A stretch of 64,000 nt of DNA from Salinimicrobium marinum (lineage in GTDB: Bacteria; Bacteroidota; Bacteroidia; Flavobacteriales; Flavobacteriaceae). A program made the translations under genes and the position numbers. The notes under the pieces are model-generated. The model ran no database searches and was not told the origin of the DNA. It saw only the letters and a program-made list of their open reading frames with translations. Below are positions 53,372-61,661 of this stretch, in pieces; position 1 is the first letter of the stretch; each line of letters starts with the position of its first letter. The stretch covers positions 25,464 to 89,463 of the forward strand of contig NZ_BMXB01000016.1 of NCBI RefSeq assembly GCF_014651535.1. Reading direction: 5' to 3'.

Positions 53372-53869
53372 TTATTCCGCAGCCAGAACCACTAAATGTG
53401 ATTTCCAGGAAGCAGGAATGTCATTGATGTCATACACATTTAAACCTTCGTTTACCACAATGTTTTCTTCCGGAACAAGTGTTTCATTTAAGAATTCGGT
53501 ATCGAGCTTGTACATTGCTCCGGTTGCAGGATCTACTATTAGCATTCCAACCAAACCACCAAAAAGTATATTTCCGAAATACCAGCCATCCAGTTTAAAA
53601 TCTATAGGAGCTGTTTTACTTTGATATCCGTTTTTTTCGAATTTGACCTGGTACCGGGCTTTAGAAAAGAATCCGGAGCTGGCGTTTAACTTTAGTGAGG
53701 CAGGAGTATTGCCAGAGAAAATTTCCACTCCTTTTTTATCTGTAATGGTGATTTTAGCTTCAGAAGGAGTACTGTTAATGGAAATTGGATAACTGGATTT
53801 ACTTACGATGCTGGCACAACTGCTGGCCAGAAAGCAAGTAGCAATAAGAATAGTGTAAAACTTTTTCAT
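53372..53869 (-). CDS. Lipoprotein with PEGA-like domain
   Basis: The 165-residue protein has a lipobox (LASSC, Cys18) and a mature domain resembling PEGA repeats (STPSEAKITITDKKGVEIFSGNTPASLKL, YQVKFEKNGYQSKT). A glycine-rich hydrophobic stretch follows (GNILFGGLVGMLIVDPATGAMYKL), as in several Bacteroidota and proteobacterial lipoproteins. It is probably an envelope protein of unknown function. It stands alone, with the MITE-like repeat beyond its stop codon. Confidence 0.78.
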   Translation of the reverse strand: MKKFYTILIATCFLASSCASIVSKSSYPISINSTPSEAKITITDKKGVEIFSGNTPASLKLNASSGFFSKARYQVKFEKNGYQSKTAPIDFKLDGWYFGNILFGGLVGMLIVDPATGAMYKLDTEFLNETLVPEENIVVNEGLNVYDINDIPASWKSHLVVLAAE

Positions 53870-54177
53870 AAAAGTGATTGTGTTAGAGTGCCTACTTCAG
53901 AGATGTGTTGGCTTTTCGGCTTGGTCCCAATTTATAGTAATCATAGGTAATACCCATGGTTCCATACTATTTAAAAGGTTCAAAGTGAAAAGTTGTAGGG
54001 GAGACTCCTCTACGATCGGCGAAAGATACCGAAAGATTGAACGCTGCGAATTAACATAACTTTTATAAAAATAACAAATCTTTAAGATAAATTATTTCTT
54101 ACGTTATAAGCTGTGCATTGTGGCATTAGATCGGATCAATCTCAAAAGTTGTGGAGGAATTTAAGGAAAGGCTGCTA
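53870..54177. other. Intergenic region upstream of lipoprotein and downstream of tRNA
   Basis: No gene is supported. A small hairpin GTAGGGGAG/CTCCTCTAC (one wobble) lies near 53994-54012. Otherwise the spacer appears featureless. Confidence 0.45.
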
Positions 54178-54210
54178 ATAAAAAAACCACCGCGTTTGCA
54201 GTGGTTTTTG
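54178..54210 (-). terminator. Terminator of tRNA-Ala
   Basis: On the minus strand, AACCACTGC and GCGGTGGTT pair around a four-base loop and are followed by seven T. Confidence 0.8.
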
Positions 54211-54284
54211 TGGAGAATATCGGAGTCGAACCGATGACCTTTTGGCTGCCAGCCAAACGCTCTAGCCAGCTGAGCTAATCCCCC
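54211..54284 (-). tRNA. tRNA-Ala (anticodon GGC)
   Basis: The minus strand folds as a cloverleaf: acceptor GGGGGAT/ATTCTCC, D stem GCTC/GAGC, anticodon stem TTTGG/CCAAA with loop CTGGCAG (anticodon GGC) and T arm ATCGG-TTCGACT-CCGAT. The acceptor has the G3-U70 pair that identifies alanine tRNA. The 3' CCA is not encoded; an A discriminator ends the gene. No integrated element is attached to it. Confidence 0.95.
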
Positions 54285-54392
54285 GGATAACATTGAATTT
54301 TAATTCAACGTGGCAAATGTACCAAATTATTTAATACAAGGAAAGTGTTTATTTTCTTTCTATGAATTAATTTTGAGGCAAATAATTTTAAG

Positions 54393-54893
54393 ATGATTCA
54401 ATTAGCTGAGGCGTCACATCTTTCCGAAATAAAACAACTTACTGAAGCATGTGCTAAAGCCATGCAGGAAAAAGGTATTTTGCAGTGGAATGAATTCTAT
54501 CCTTCCAGTGAAAAACTTTCGCACGATATTGAAAAGGAGGAATTATATCTGCTGAAAAAGGAAGGGGTTATAATTGGAATTATCGTTCTGACGCCGGAAA
54601 TGGATGAGGAATATGTACCAATTCAATGGCTGACTTCCAACAGTGAAAATCTATATGTTCACCGACTTGCCACGCATCCGTCTATTTGGGGAGAGGGCTA
54701 TGGACAGAACCTAATGGACTTTGCAGAAGCTTTTGCCAGGAAAAATCGGTTTCAATCGGTTAGATTAGATACTTTCAGCCAAAATCTGCGAAATCAGAAG
54801 TTCTATGAAGCAAGAGGATATAAGCGGCTGGGGAAGATATATTTTCCGAAGCAAAGCGGACATCCGTTCTATTGCTATGAATTAGTTTTATAG
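54393..54893 (+). CDS. GNAT family N-acetyltransferase
   Basis: The 166-residue protein has the GNAT core: LYVHRLATHPSIWGEGYGQNLMDFAEAFA, where the acetyl-CoA loop follows the R/Q-x2-G-x-G/A pattern as WGEGYG, and VRLDTFSQNLRNQKFYEARGYKRLG as the C-terminal strand-helix. It transfers an acetyl group from acetyl-CoA to an unknown amine. It is monocistronic, next to the tRNA. Confidence 0.88.
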   Translation: MIQLAEASHLSEIKQLTEACAKAMQEKGILQWNEFYPSSEKLSHDIEKEELYLLKKEGVIIGIIVLTPEMDEEYVPIQWLTSNSENLYVHRLATHPSIWGEGYGQNLMDFAEAFARKNRFQSVRLDTFSQNLRNQKFYEARGYKRLGKIYFPKQSGHPFYCYELVL

Positions 54894-55426
54894 TTTTGTT
54901 TGTGGTTACGTAAGTCTATTTAAGATCAATCCTGCAGGTCAAAAAATTACGGTAAACAATCGATTGCGACCATTTGTTAAAATTCTTTTGATGATACTTC
55001 CCGGACAAGGAATCACTCTTCTTGAGGATTCCCAACTTTCTTTCCATTTTCTCATCTGAAATTTTCCATGTGTGAAAATTTGCTATCCTATCCAATAAGT
55101 AAAAATTACTACCTGAATGACTTTTCAAAAATGTTAATCTAGTGTTTTGAAAATCATCAAGCTACCAAACGAATTTCTGGAATTATTGAACCTATGAGGT
55201 GGAAAACCCCAAGCTTTATGGGTAATGCTTCAAAATTTATAGACAGTTGCAACAAAAGTGTTACTGCTTTTACATGAGGGCAAATATATTTGTTATCTAA
55301 GAATCATAGGTTTTAACTTTATTTTATAAATCAATCGATTTCGTAAATAACATTTCCTCAAACATTTTTTGTGAAGACGAAAAGGGATTTTACGAATCAC
55401 AACTCGTACTTAAATAAAATTCGGCA
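54894..55426. other. Long upstream region of the xylan utilisation locus
   Basis: No gene is supported; a 70-codon minus-strand frame has no recognisable feature. TATATTTG at 55285-55292 is an exact match to the -7 consensus on the plus strand and would leave a leader of about 130 nt before the susC-like gene. No regulator gene of the locus is visible in this window. Confidence 0.5.
55285..55292 (+). promoter_or_regulatory. Possible -7 element for the xylan locus
   Basis: TATATTTG matches TAnnTTTG exactly. No TTTG at the usual -33 distance is seen, as expected if an activator drives the locus. Confidence 0.42.
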
Positions 55427-58400
55427 ATGACAAATTATTTATTAAGTCAATTAAGCTCTAAGATCCGTAAGATTTATTTCTTCGTATTTATGAGCCTGAT
55501 TAGTTTTACTGCGTTTGCACAAACTACTACAGTTTCAGGAACTGTTTCTGATGAGACCGGTCCGTTACCGGGAGTATCTATTGTGCTAAAAGGAACCAAT
55601 AACGGAGTAGTTACAGATTTTGATGGGAACTACGTAATAGACAATGTTCCGCCAGATGGAATACTTGTTTTTAGCTATGTGGGCTTTAAAACAAGAGAAA
55701 TACCTGTTGATAACAGATCTGAAATAAATATGGATCTGGAAACAGATGTTTCTTCATTAGATGAAGTAGTTGTAGTAGGGTATGGTACCATGAAAAGAAG
55801 TGATGTGACTGGAGCAATGGTTTCTGTTTCCAGTGAGTCTATCGAGGAATCTGTTCCCACCACTATTGATCAGGTATTACAGGGGCGTGCTGCAGGGGTG
55901 CAGATACAGCAGAACAGTGGTGCACCAGGTGCGAGTTCTTCTATCCGAATCAGGGGTATAAGTTCCATTACCGGATCTAATGAACCAATTTTTGTGATTG
56001 ACGGGGTCATCGTTGATAGTAATACAGGACAGGGCGGCCAGAATGCTTTTGCATCCATTAACCCATCTGATATTCTTTCTATTGATATCCTAAAAGATGC
56101 TTCTGCTACAGCAATCTATGGATCGAGGGCTGCGAACGGGGTTATTCTTATCACCACTAAAAGGGGAAGAGATGGAGCAACTATTATTACGTTAGACAGT
56201 TATGTCGGTTTTCAGGAGTTGCCAAATACTTTGGACCTGCTGAATCTTCAGGAATACGCTATTCATAAAAATACCAGATCCGATCTTGATATTGTAGAGC
56301 AGGATCCAAATTTTATACGTCCAGATTTATTAGGTGAAGGTACCGACTGGCAGGATGAGATGTTTACAAAGGCAATGATGCAAAGTTACAACCTGTCCAT
56401 TTCAGGAGGGAATGAGAAAACCAACTATGCCATGAGTATAGGGTATCTTGATCAGGAAGGGATAGCACTTGGATCTTCTTTTGACAGGCTAAACCTTAGA
56501 GGAACTTTTGATTCTCAGGTAAAAGATTATTTAAGAACCGGAATTAATTTCGCATTCAATAATATCAATCAAACCACCACATTTTCAGATGAAGCATTAA
56601 TCGTTACAGCTTTAAAACAGACGCCTAATGTTGCCGTTCGTAATTCTGAAGGAACTTTTGATGGTCCTGTTACAGACGAATTTGTACAGAATAACCCGGT
56701 TGGTCTGGCAAGCATTAGGGAAAACAGCAATGAAAGTGCAGGAATCAGGGCAAATACTTTTGCTGAACTTGATATTACGGAAGGTCTGCAATTAAGATCG
56801 GAATATTCTATAGATTATGGATTCTCCAATGCGTACTTGTTCAACCCTTCCTATAGGTTTGGTGCAATTGTAAACGATATTAGAGAAGGTAGCAGAACTA
56901 AGAATTATAATAAGTATTATAATTTCCGGAATGTATTGACCTATGACCGCACATTTGGAATTCATAGTATTAATGCCATGTTGGGACAGGAATATCAGGA
57001 ATCATTTTTTGAAAATCTGTACGGTTACCGTACCGGCTATCTTACCAACGGGGCTACAGATTTAAATGCAGGAGATGCATCCACGGCCCGAAACTCAAAT
57101 GCCAGTTTTAAAAGTGCCTTAAATTCTTATTTCGCACGAGCTTTCTACTCCTTTGATGACCGGTATTTATTGACCGCCACCATACGATATGACGGTTCGT
57201 CAAAATTTGCCAAAGAAAATCGCTGGGGATGGTTTCCCTCTGCTGCATTAGCCTGGAGAATTTCTAATGAGGAATTTATGGAAGACAATGCATATATCAA
57301 CAATCTTAAACTTAGACTGGGATATGGAGCTGTTGGAAACCAGAGTGTTCCAAACTATGCATTTACCTCTATTTATGCAGCATCCCCAACTCCTTTTGGA
57401 GCTGGATTGCTTGCTGCAAACACTGCCAACCCAGATCTGCAATGGGAAACTACTTATTCAAGTAACGTAGGTATAGATCTTAATATGTTCAATAACCGCT
57501 TAGAGTTTATTGCCGATGTGTATTACAAGAAAACGGAGGATTTATTACTTCTGGCTCCCTACCCCGATTACTCCGGAACCTCGGGAGTAGGTGCTACCTC
57601 TGCTCCTTATGTAAATATTGGTTCTCTTGAAAATAAGGGTGTGGAATTAACGCTGAATACAGTAAATATAGACACCGAAGATTTTACGTGGAGAACGAAC
57701 CTGGTATTTACTGCCAACAGAAACAAGGTTTTAGCCCTTGCCACCGATACCGGTATTTTAAACCGGACTCTGCAGGAGGGATCTGATATTACTATTGTGA
57801 CAAGGACGGCAGTTGGAAAACCCATTGGTCAGTTTTATGGATACAAGGTAATTGGCCGATTTGAAGATGCTACAGACTTTTATTACAGAAATGATGAAGG
57901 TGAAATAGTACCTACTGCCTTACCTGAAGGTTTGGGAATTGGAGAAAATGAGGTCTGGATCGGAGATTATATATTTGAGGATATCAATGAAGATGGAGTT
58001 ATTAACGAACAGGATCGTGACTATATAGGTAATCCATTACCAGATTTTAGTTATGGTATTGGAAATTCCTTCAGTTACAAAGGATTTGACCTGAATGTTC
58101 AGCTTTCGGGGGTATATGGAAATGAAGTGGTAAATTACCAAAGAAGGTTTTTAGAAAATCCGAGGGAAAACACCAATTTATTACAGTCAGCTCTTGGATA
58201 TGCCGAACTGGGATTAATTGATCCTGATGGTCCTACAGATTATAGAAACGTTCAGATAGTAGGAGGTGACCCTTATATGCCAAGGATCGCGGCTTCTTCA
58301 GCAGCTTCTACCTCCAATTACAGGTATAGTAACAGGTTCCTGGAAGATGGCTCTTATTTACGAATTCAGAATATTTCATTTGGCTATAACCTGCCTCGAA

Positions 58401-58594
58401 ATTTCATTGAAAAATTCGGACTTCTTAACGTCAAGTTATACACCAACCTTCAGAATGTTTACACCTTTACTAAATACTCAGGTTTTGATCCGGAAGTAGG
58501 ATCAATTAATCAGGATGCTCTTTTAACAGGTATAGATAATGGACGTTATCCTTCCCCTCGTATTTATACCCTGGGGTTAAATGTCAACTTTTAA
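55427..58594 (+). CDS. SusC/RagA-type TonB-dependent outer-membrane transporter
   Basis: The 1055-residue protein has an N-terminal signal (ending TAFAQ) and a CarboxypepD_reg-like domain (TVSGTVSDETGPLPGVSI, GNYVIDNVPP, SYVGFKTREI). The SusC signature plug (EVVVVGYGTMKRSDVTGA, LQGRAAGVQI, IRIRGISSI, NEPIFVIDGV) and a 22-strand-type barrel ending in LGLNVNF follow. It imports oligosaccharides energised by TonB and forms a lidded complex with the SusD partner 12 nt downstream. The GH10 enzyme in the operon indicates xylo-oligosaccharides as cargo. Confidence 0.95.
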   Translation: MTNYLLSQLSSKIRKIYFFVFMSLISFTAFAQTTTVSGTVSDETGPLPGVSIVLKGTNNGVVTDFDGNYVIDNVPPDGILVFSYVGFKTREIPVDNRSEINMDLETDVSSLDEVVVVGYGTMKRSDVTGAMVSVSSESIEESVPTTIDQVLQGRAAGVQIQQNSGAPGASSSIRIRGISSITGSNEPIFVIDGVIVDSNTGQGGQNAFASINPSDILSIDILKDASATAIYGSRAANGVILITTKRGRDGATIITLDSYVGFQELPNTLDLLNLQEYAIHKNTRSDLDIVEQDPNFIRPDLLGEGTDWQDEMFTKAMMQSYNLSISGGNEKTNYAMSIGYLDQEGIALGSSFDRLNLRGTFDSQVKDYLRTGINFAFNNINQTTTFSDEALIVTALKQTPNVAVRNSEGTFDGPVTDEFVQNNPVGLASIRENSNESAGIRANTFAELDITEGLQLRSEYSIDYGFSNAYLFNPSYRFGAIVNDIREGSRTKNYNKYYNFRNVLTYDRTFGIHSINAMLGQEYQESFFENLYGYRTGYLTNGATDLNAGDASTARNSNASFKSALNSYFARAFYSFDDRYLLTATIRYDGSSKFAKENRWGWFPSAALAWRISNEEFMEDNAYINNLKLRLGYGAVGNQSVPNYAFTSIYAASPTPFGAGLLAANTANPDLQWETTYSSNVGIDLNMFNNRLEFIADVYYKKTEDLLLLAPYPDYSGTSGVGATSAPYVNIGSLENKGVELTLNTVNIDTEDFTWRTNLVFTANRNKVLALATDTGILNRTLQEGSDITIVTRTAVGKPIGQFYGYKVIGRFEDATDFYYRNDEGEIVPTALPEGLGIGENEVWIGDYIFEDINEDGVINEQDRDYIGNPLPDFSYGIGNSFSYKGFDLNVQLSGVYGNEVVNYQRRFLENPRENTNLLQSALGYAELGLIDPDGPTDYRNVQIVGGDPYMPRIAASSAASTSNYRYSNRFLEDGSYLRIQNISFGYNLPRNFIEKFGLLNVKLYTNLQNVYTFTKYSGFDPEVGSINQDALLTGIDNGRYPSPRIYTLGLNVNF

Positions 58595-58606
58595 AAAAAA
58601 ATTACT

Positions 58607-60241
58607 ATGCGAACAAATAAAATATTAAACAAGCTTCTTATAGCAACCCTATTCATCGGTTCTTACAGCTGTAGCGATGATTTAGATATTGAACCAAATG
58701 ACCAGATAGCAAGAGAAAATTTCTTCCAGTCTGAACAGGATTTTCAGGCTGCAACGGCGCCTTTATACAACCGGGTCTGGTTTTCTTTTAATGACAAATT
58801 CTATTTTGGACTGGGAGATGGTCGATCATACAATCTATATGCTCCCTTTTCAGATTATGTTTATCCCTTCAGTGATCTGACTGAAACAGGATTAACAGGT
58901 CCCCTGGTAGAAGCCTGGAGGTCATTCTATATTGTTATTCAGCAGTCAAATAACACCATTGCTGCAATTAATGAAAGTAGTGTGGATGAAGAAATAAAAA
59001 CCCGTTACATAGCTGAAGCCCGTTTCATGAGAGGGGTTGCATATTGGTACATTGCCTCCTTGTGGGGAGATGCCATTATCACCACCAGCCAGGCGGAAAT
59101 CATTTCTAACCCTACTGTGAATAAAAGACCAAGAACAGATGTGTTTGAATTTGCCATTAGGGATGTGGAATACGCTGCGAAGCATTTACCCGAGCAGGCA
59201 GGACAGGCAGGACGTGTGACTAAATATACTGCCTACGGGATGTTATCACGCCTTTATCTCTCTTACTCAGGATTGAGCACAGGACCAAACAGCGGAACAA
59301 GGGACCAGGAACTTCTTGACCTGTCAAAAATGGCTGCTACAAAGGTGATTGATGAAGGGCCTTATTCCTTGATGGACGATTATGCAGAGCTGTTCATGGT
59401 TGAGAACAACAATAATCCCGAATCCATGTTTGCCCTGCAGTGGGTTCCTAATGGAGAGTATGGTGTTATTAATCCACACCAGGCGTACTTTGCTCTGGGA
59501 TCGGAAATTACAGGGGATGATGCGGCATGGGGTTATTACACCCGGGCTTCTTACGATGTTCTGCAGGAGTATGAAAGAAATGATGTGCGACGAAAAGCCA
59601 CCTGGATGGCAGATGGAGATTTCTATCCGGAAATTAGTCAGGCGAACGGTGGATATCTTGTAGACCATGAGAATACGTATGTGAACGTTAAAAAGGGAGT
59701 GGTAGGTTCAACAAAAGATCATCCGGATATTTCAAGGATGAATTCCGGACTGAATACTTACATGTTAAGGCTGGGCGAGGTGTATTTGAATTATGCCGAA
59801 GCAGCACTTGGTAATAATGCCTCTACGGGTGATCCTACAGCATTGATGTATGTTAATGAACTACGGGAAAGAGCCGGTTTAGCCCCTAAATCCAATCTTA
59901 CCTTTGAGGATATTTTTCATGAAAGAAGAGTGGAACTGGCTATGGAAGGTCAATTCTGGTATGATTTGGTAAGATGGTCTTATTATGAGCAACAGGAAGC
60001 ATTGAATTATATAGATAACCAGGAAAGAGCTGTTATTACTCCATTTACGTATGATTCCGAAACTAATACTGTTTCTGTAGATCCTACAGTTGATGTGACT
60101 ACTCGGGCTGTTGGAGACATTGATGCAAGTATATTTCTCTTGCCATACCCTGAATCTGAAGTAGTTCAAAATCCACTGCTTAGGGAGGATCCTGTACCTT
60201 ATGAATTCACTGAAGAACGAATAACTAATGAATTATTCTAA
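58607..60241 (+). CDS. SusD/RagB-type surface glycan-binding lipoprotein
   Basis: The 544-residue protein has a lipoprotein signal (SYSC, Cys22) followed by SDDLDIEP, an acidic surface-export signal. SusD motifs follow: FQSEQDFQAA, RYIAEARFMRGVAYWYI, GRVTKYTAYGMLSRLYL, LRLGEVYLNYAEAALG and FHERRVELAMEGQFWYDLVRW. It closes the SusC barrel as a lid and binds the glycan. It is tightly linked to susC and to the glycan-binding protein gene (36-nt gap). Confidence 0.95.
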   Translation: MRTNKILNKLLIATLFIGSYSCSDDLDIEPNDQIARENFFQSEQDFQAATAPLYNRVWFSFNDKFYFGLGDGRSYNLYAPFSDYVYPFSDLTETGLTGPLVEAWRSFYIVIQQSNNTIAAINESSVDEEIKTRYIAEARFMRGVAYWYIASLWGDAIITTSQAEIISNPTVNKRPRTDVFEFAIRDVEYAAKHLPEQAGQAGRVTKYTAYGMLSRLYLSYSGLSTGPNSGTRDQELLDLSKMAATKVIDEGPYSLMDDYAELFMVENNNNPESMFALQWVPNGEYGVINPHQAYFALGSEITGDDAAWGYYTRASYDVLQEYERNDVRRKATWMADGDFYPEISQANGGYLVDHENTYVNVKKGVVGSTKDHPDISRMNSGLNTYMLRLGEVYLNYAEAALGNNASTGDPTALMYVNELRERAGLAPKSNLTFEDIFHERRVELAMEGQFWYDLVRWSYYEQQEALNYIDNQERAVITPFTYDSETNTVSVDPTVDVTTRAVGDIDASIFLLPYPESEVVQNPLLREDPVPYEFTEERITNELF

Positions 60242-60277
60242 TGATAAAATTGATAATAAAAACAAATTCCATATAAG

Positions 60278-61642
60278 ATGAAGGATATTATATTAAACAA
60301 AAATTATTGGGGCAGGATTTCCATTTTCGGAATGATCCTTTTCGGGTTACTGCTTACTGCCTGTTCCAGTGATGATGATGTTAGCGGGGGTGAAATTACT
60401 GTTGATACCATATATCTTCAGGATGTTGATTCCGATGTTCAGGACAGGGAAGTAAATTTTGCCCGGTTAGGACAGCTGTTGCGCCTGGAAGGCTCCGGTT
60501 TTACCGGCCTTAGAAGGGTTTATATCAATGGGTATGAAACTACTTTTAATCCGGTGTATGTTTCAGATACTTCCATGCTTATACAAATTTCTTCAGATAC
60601 ACCCATTATTGAAGCTGAAGAAGATGTACGTAACACGATTCGTTTGGTGAATGATAATTCTGAAACTATTATTGAATTCGAAATCCGGTCTTCGGCCCCG
60701 AGCATCAACATAGTTTCCCATACCTTGCCACAGGCAGGGGAAGAAATTACCGTGTATGGTAGTGGCTTGATCGAAGTGAGCAGAGTAGTGTTCCCCGGAG
60801 ATGTTGAAGTAACTAGTGGAATTACCTATGATGAAGAGGATGGTGAATTCTTTACCGTAACAGTACCTGAAGGAGTGTCCGATGAAGGAGGCTCACTATA
60901 TGTTGAAACTGCAAATGGTGCAGCGTATTCCCCGGCTTTTTTCCATGTGGAAAGAGGGGTGCTTTTAAATTTCGACGGAAAGGGAGAGCTGGGCGAATTT
61001 GGTAATACCATACGTCAAGAACAAATAGAGTCTGAACCTATTGGAGAAGGCAATGTTTCTCAAGGTAGCTACCTGCCAATACGAAACGATACGATCGCAT
61101 CTTTTGATGCCGGAAAAAATCGTGTCGCAGAGGTCTTTACTTCCGGGAATGAGAGCTGGCGTTCACAAATCACTCCTTTTATCCCGGCAACCACTCCGCT
61201 GGAAGAGGTAGGTTTTCAATTCGATATTTATGTTCCGGAAGCCTGGTCTGGCAGTGGATATTTAAAGATTCTGTTGGTAAACAACTTCAATGGAGGCGAA
61301 TGGACCGGAGGAGTGTATAACTATGTTCCATGGATCGTAGATGGGGAAGTAGTTCCTTTTGAGACCGAAGGCTGGACGACAGTGACCATTCCTTTCACTG
61401 ACTTTTACTTATTCAGTGACGGAGAAGATTATACCTTCGAAGACCTGCTGCAGTATCGGGAATCTGCTACCTATAAAAACTTCGGGATGTTCTTTGAAAA
61501 CTCAGATTTTACGCTGGGTGACGTGACAGGATCGAGCAGTGAAGAGGAATTTCCTTCTTCCGAAACCTCTGTCCAGGTCTACACAGATAACTGGCGAATC
61601 GTTTCACTGGAAACTCCAACGGTAACAGATTTTCCGGAATAA
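60278..61642 (+). CDS. Surface glycan-binding lipoprotein (xylan SGBP)
   Basis: The 454-residue protein has a lipobox (LLTAC, Cys30) followed by SSDDD, tandem IPT/TIG-type Ig domains (about 45-225; GQLLRLEGSGFTGLRRVYING, AGEEITVYGSGLIEVSRVVFPG) and a C-terminal beta-sandwich (about 230-445; LNFDGKGELGE, WTTVTIPFTDF, FGMFFEN). This resembles the xylan-binding domain of SGBP-B proteins in Bacteroides xylan loci. It captures polysaccharide at the cell surface for the GH10 enzyme and the SusCD importer. No catalytic motif is seen. Confidence 0.87.
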   Translation: MKDIILNKNYWGRISIFGMILFGLLLTACSSDDDVSGGEITVDTIYLQDVDSDVQDREVNFARLGQLLRLEGSGFTGLRRVYINGYETTFNPVYVSDTSMLIQISSDTPIIEAEEDVRNTIRLVNDNSETIIEFEIRSSAPSINIVSHTLPQAGEEITVYGSGLIEVSRVVFPGDVEVTSGITYDEEDGEFFTVTVPEGVSDEGGSLYVETANGAAYSPAFFHVERGVLLNFDGKGELGEFGNTIRQEQIESEPIGEGNVSQGSYLPIRNDTIASFDAGKNRVAEVFTSGNESWRSQITPFIPATTPLEEVGFQFDIYVPEAWSGSGYLKILLVNNFNGGEWTGGVYNYVPWIVDGEVVPFETEGWTTVTIPFTDFYLFSDGEDYTFEDLLQYRESATYKNFGMFFENSDFTLGDVTGSSSEEEFPSSETSVQVYTDNWRIVSLETPTVTDFPE

Positions 61643-61661
61643 TCAATAAAAAAATACAGAG

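Noticed and set aside
54211..54284. tRNA-Ala as an attachment site for an integrated element
   Set aside because: No integrase gene and no repeated tRNA 3' end were seen nearby. The genes on both sides look like ordinary chromosomal genes.
54916..55128. Minus-strand frame of 70 codons upstream of the susC-like gene
   Set aside because: There is no signal peptide, domain or promoter that I can support. It lies in a long regulatory-looking spacer.
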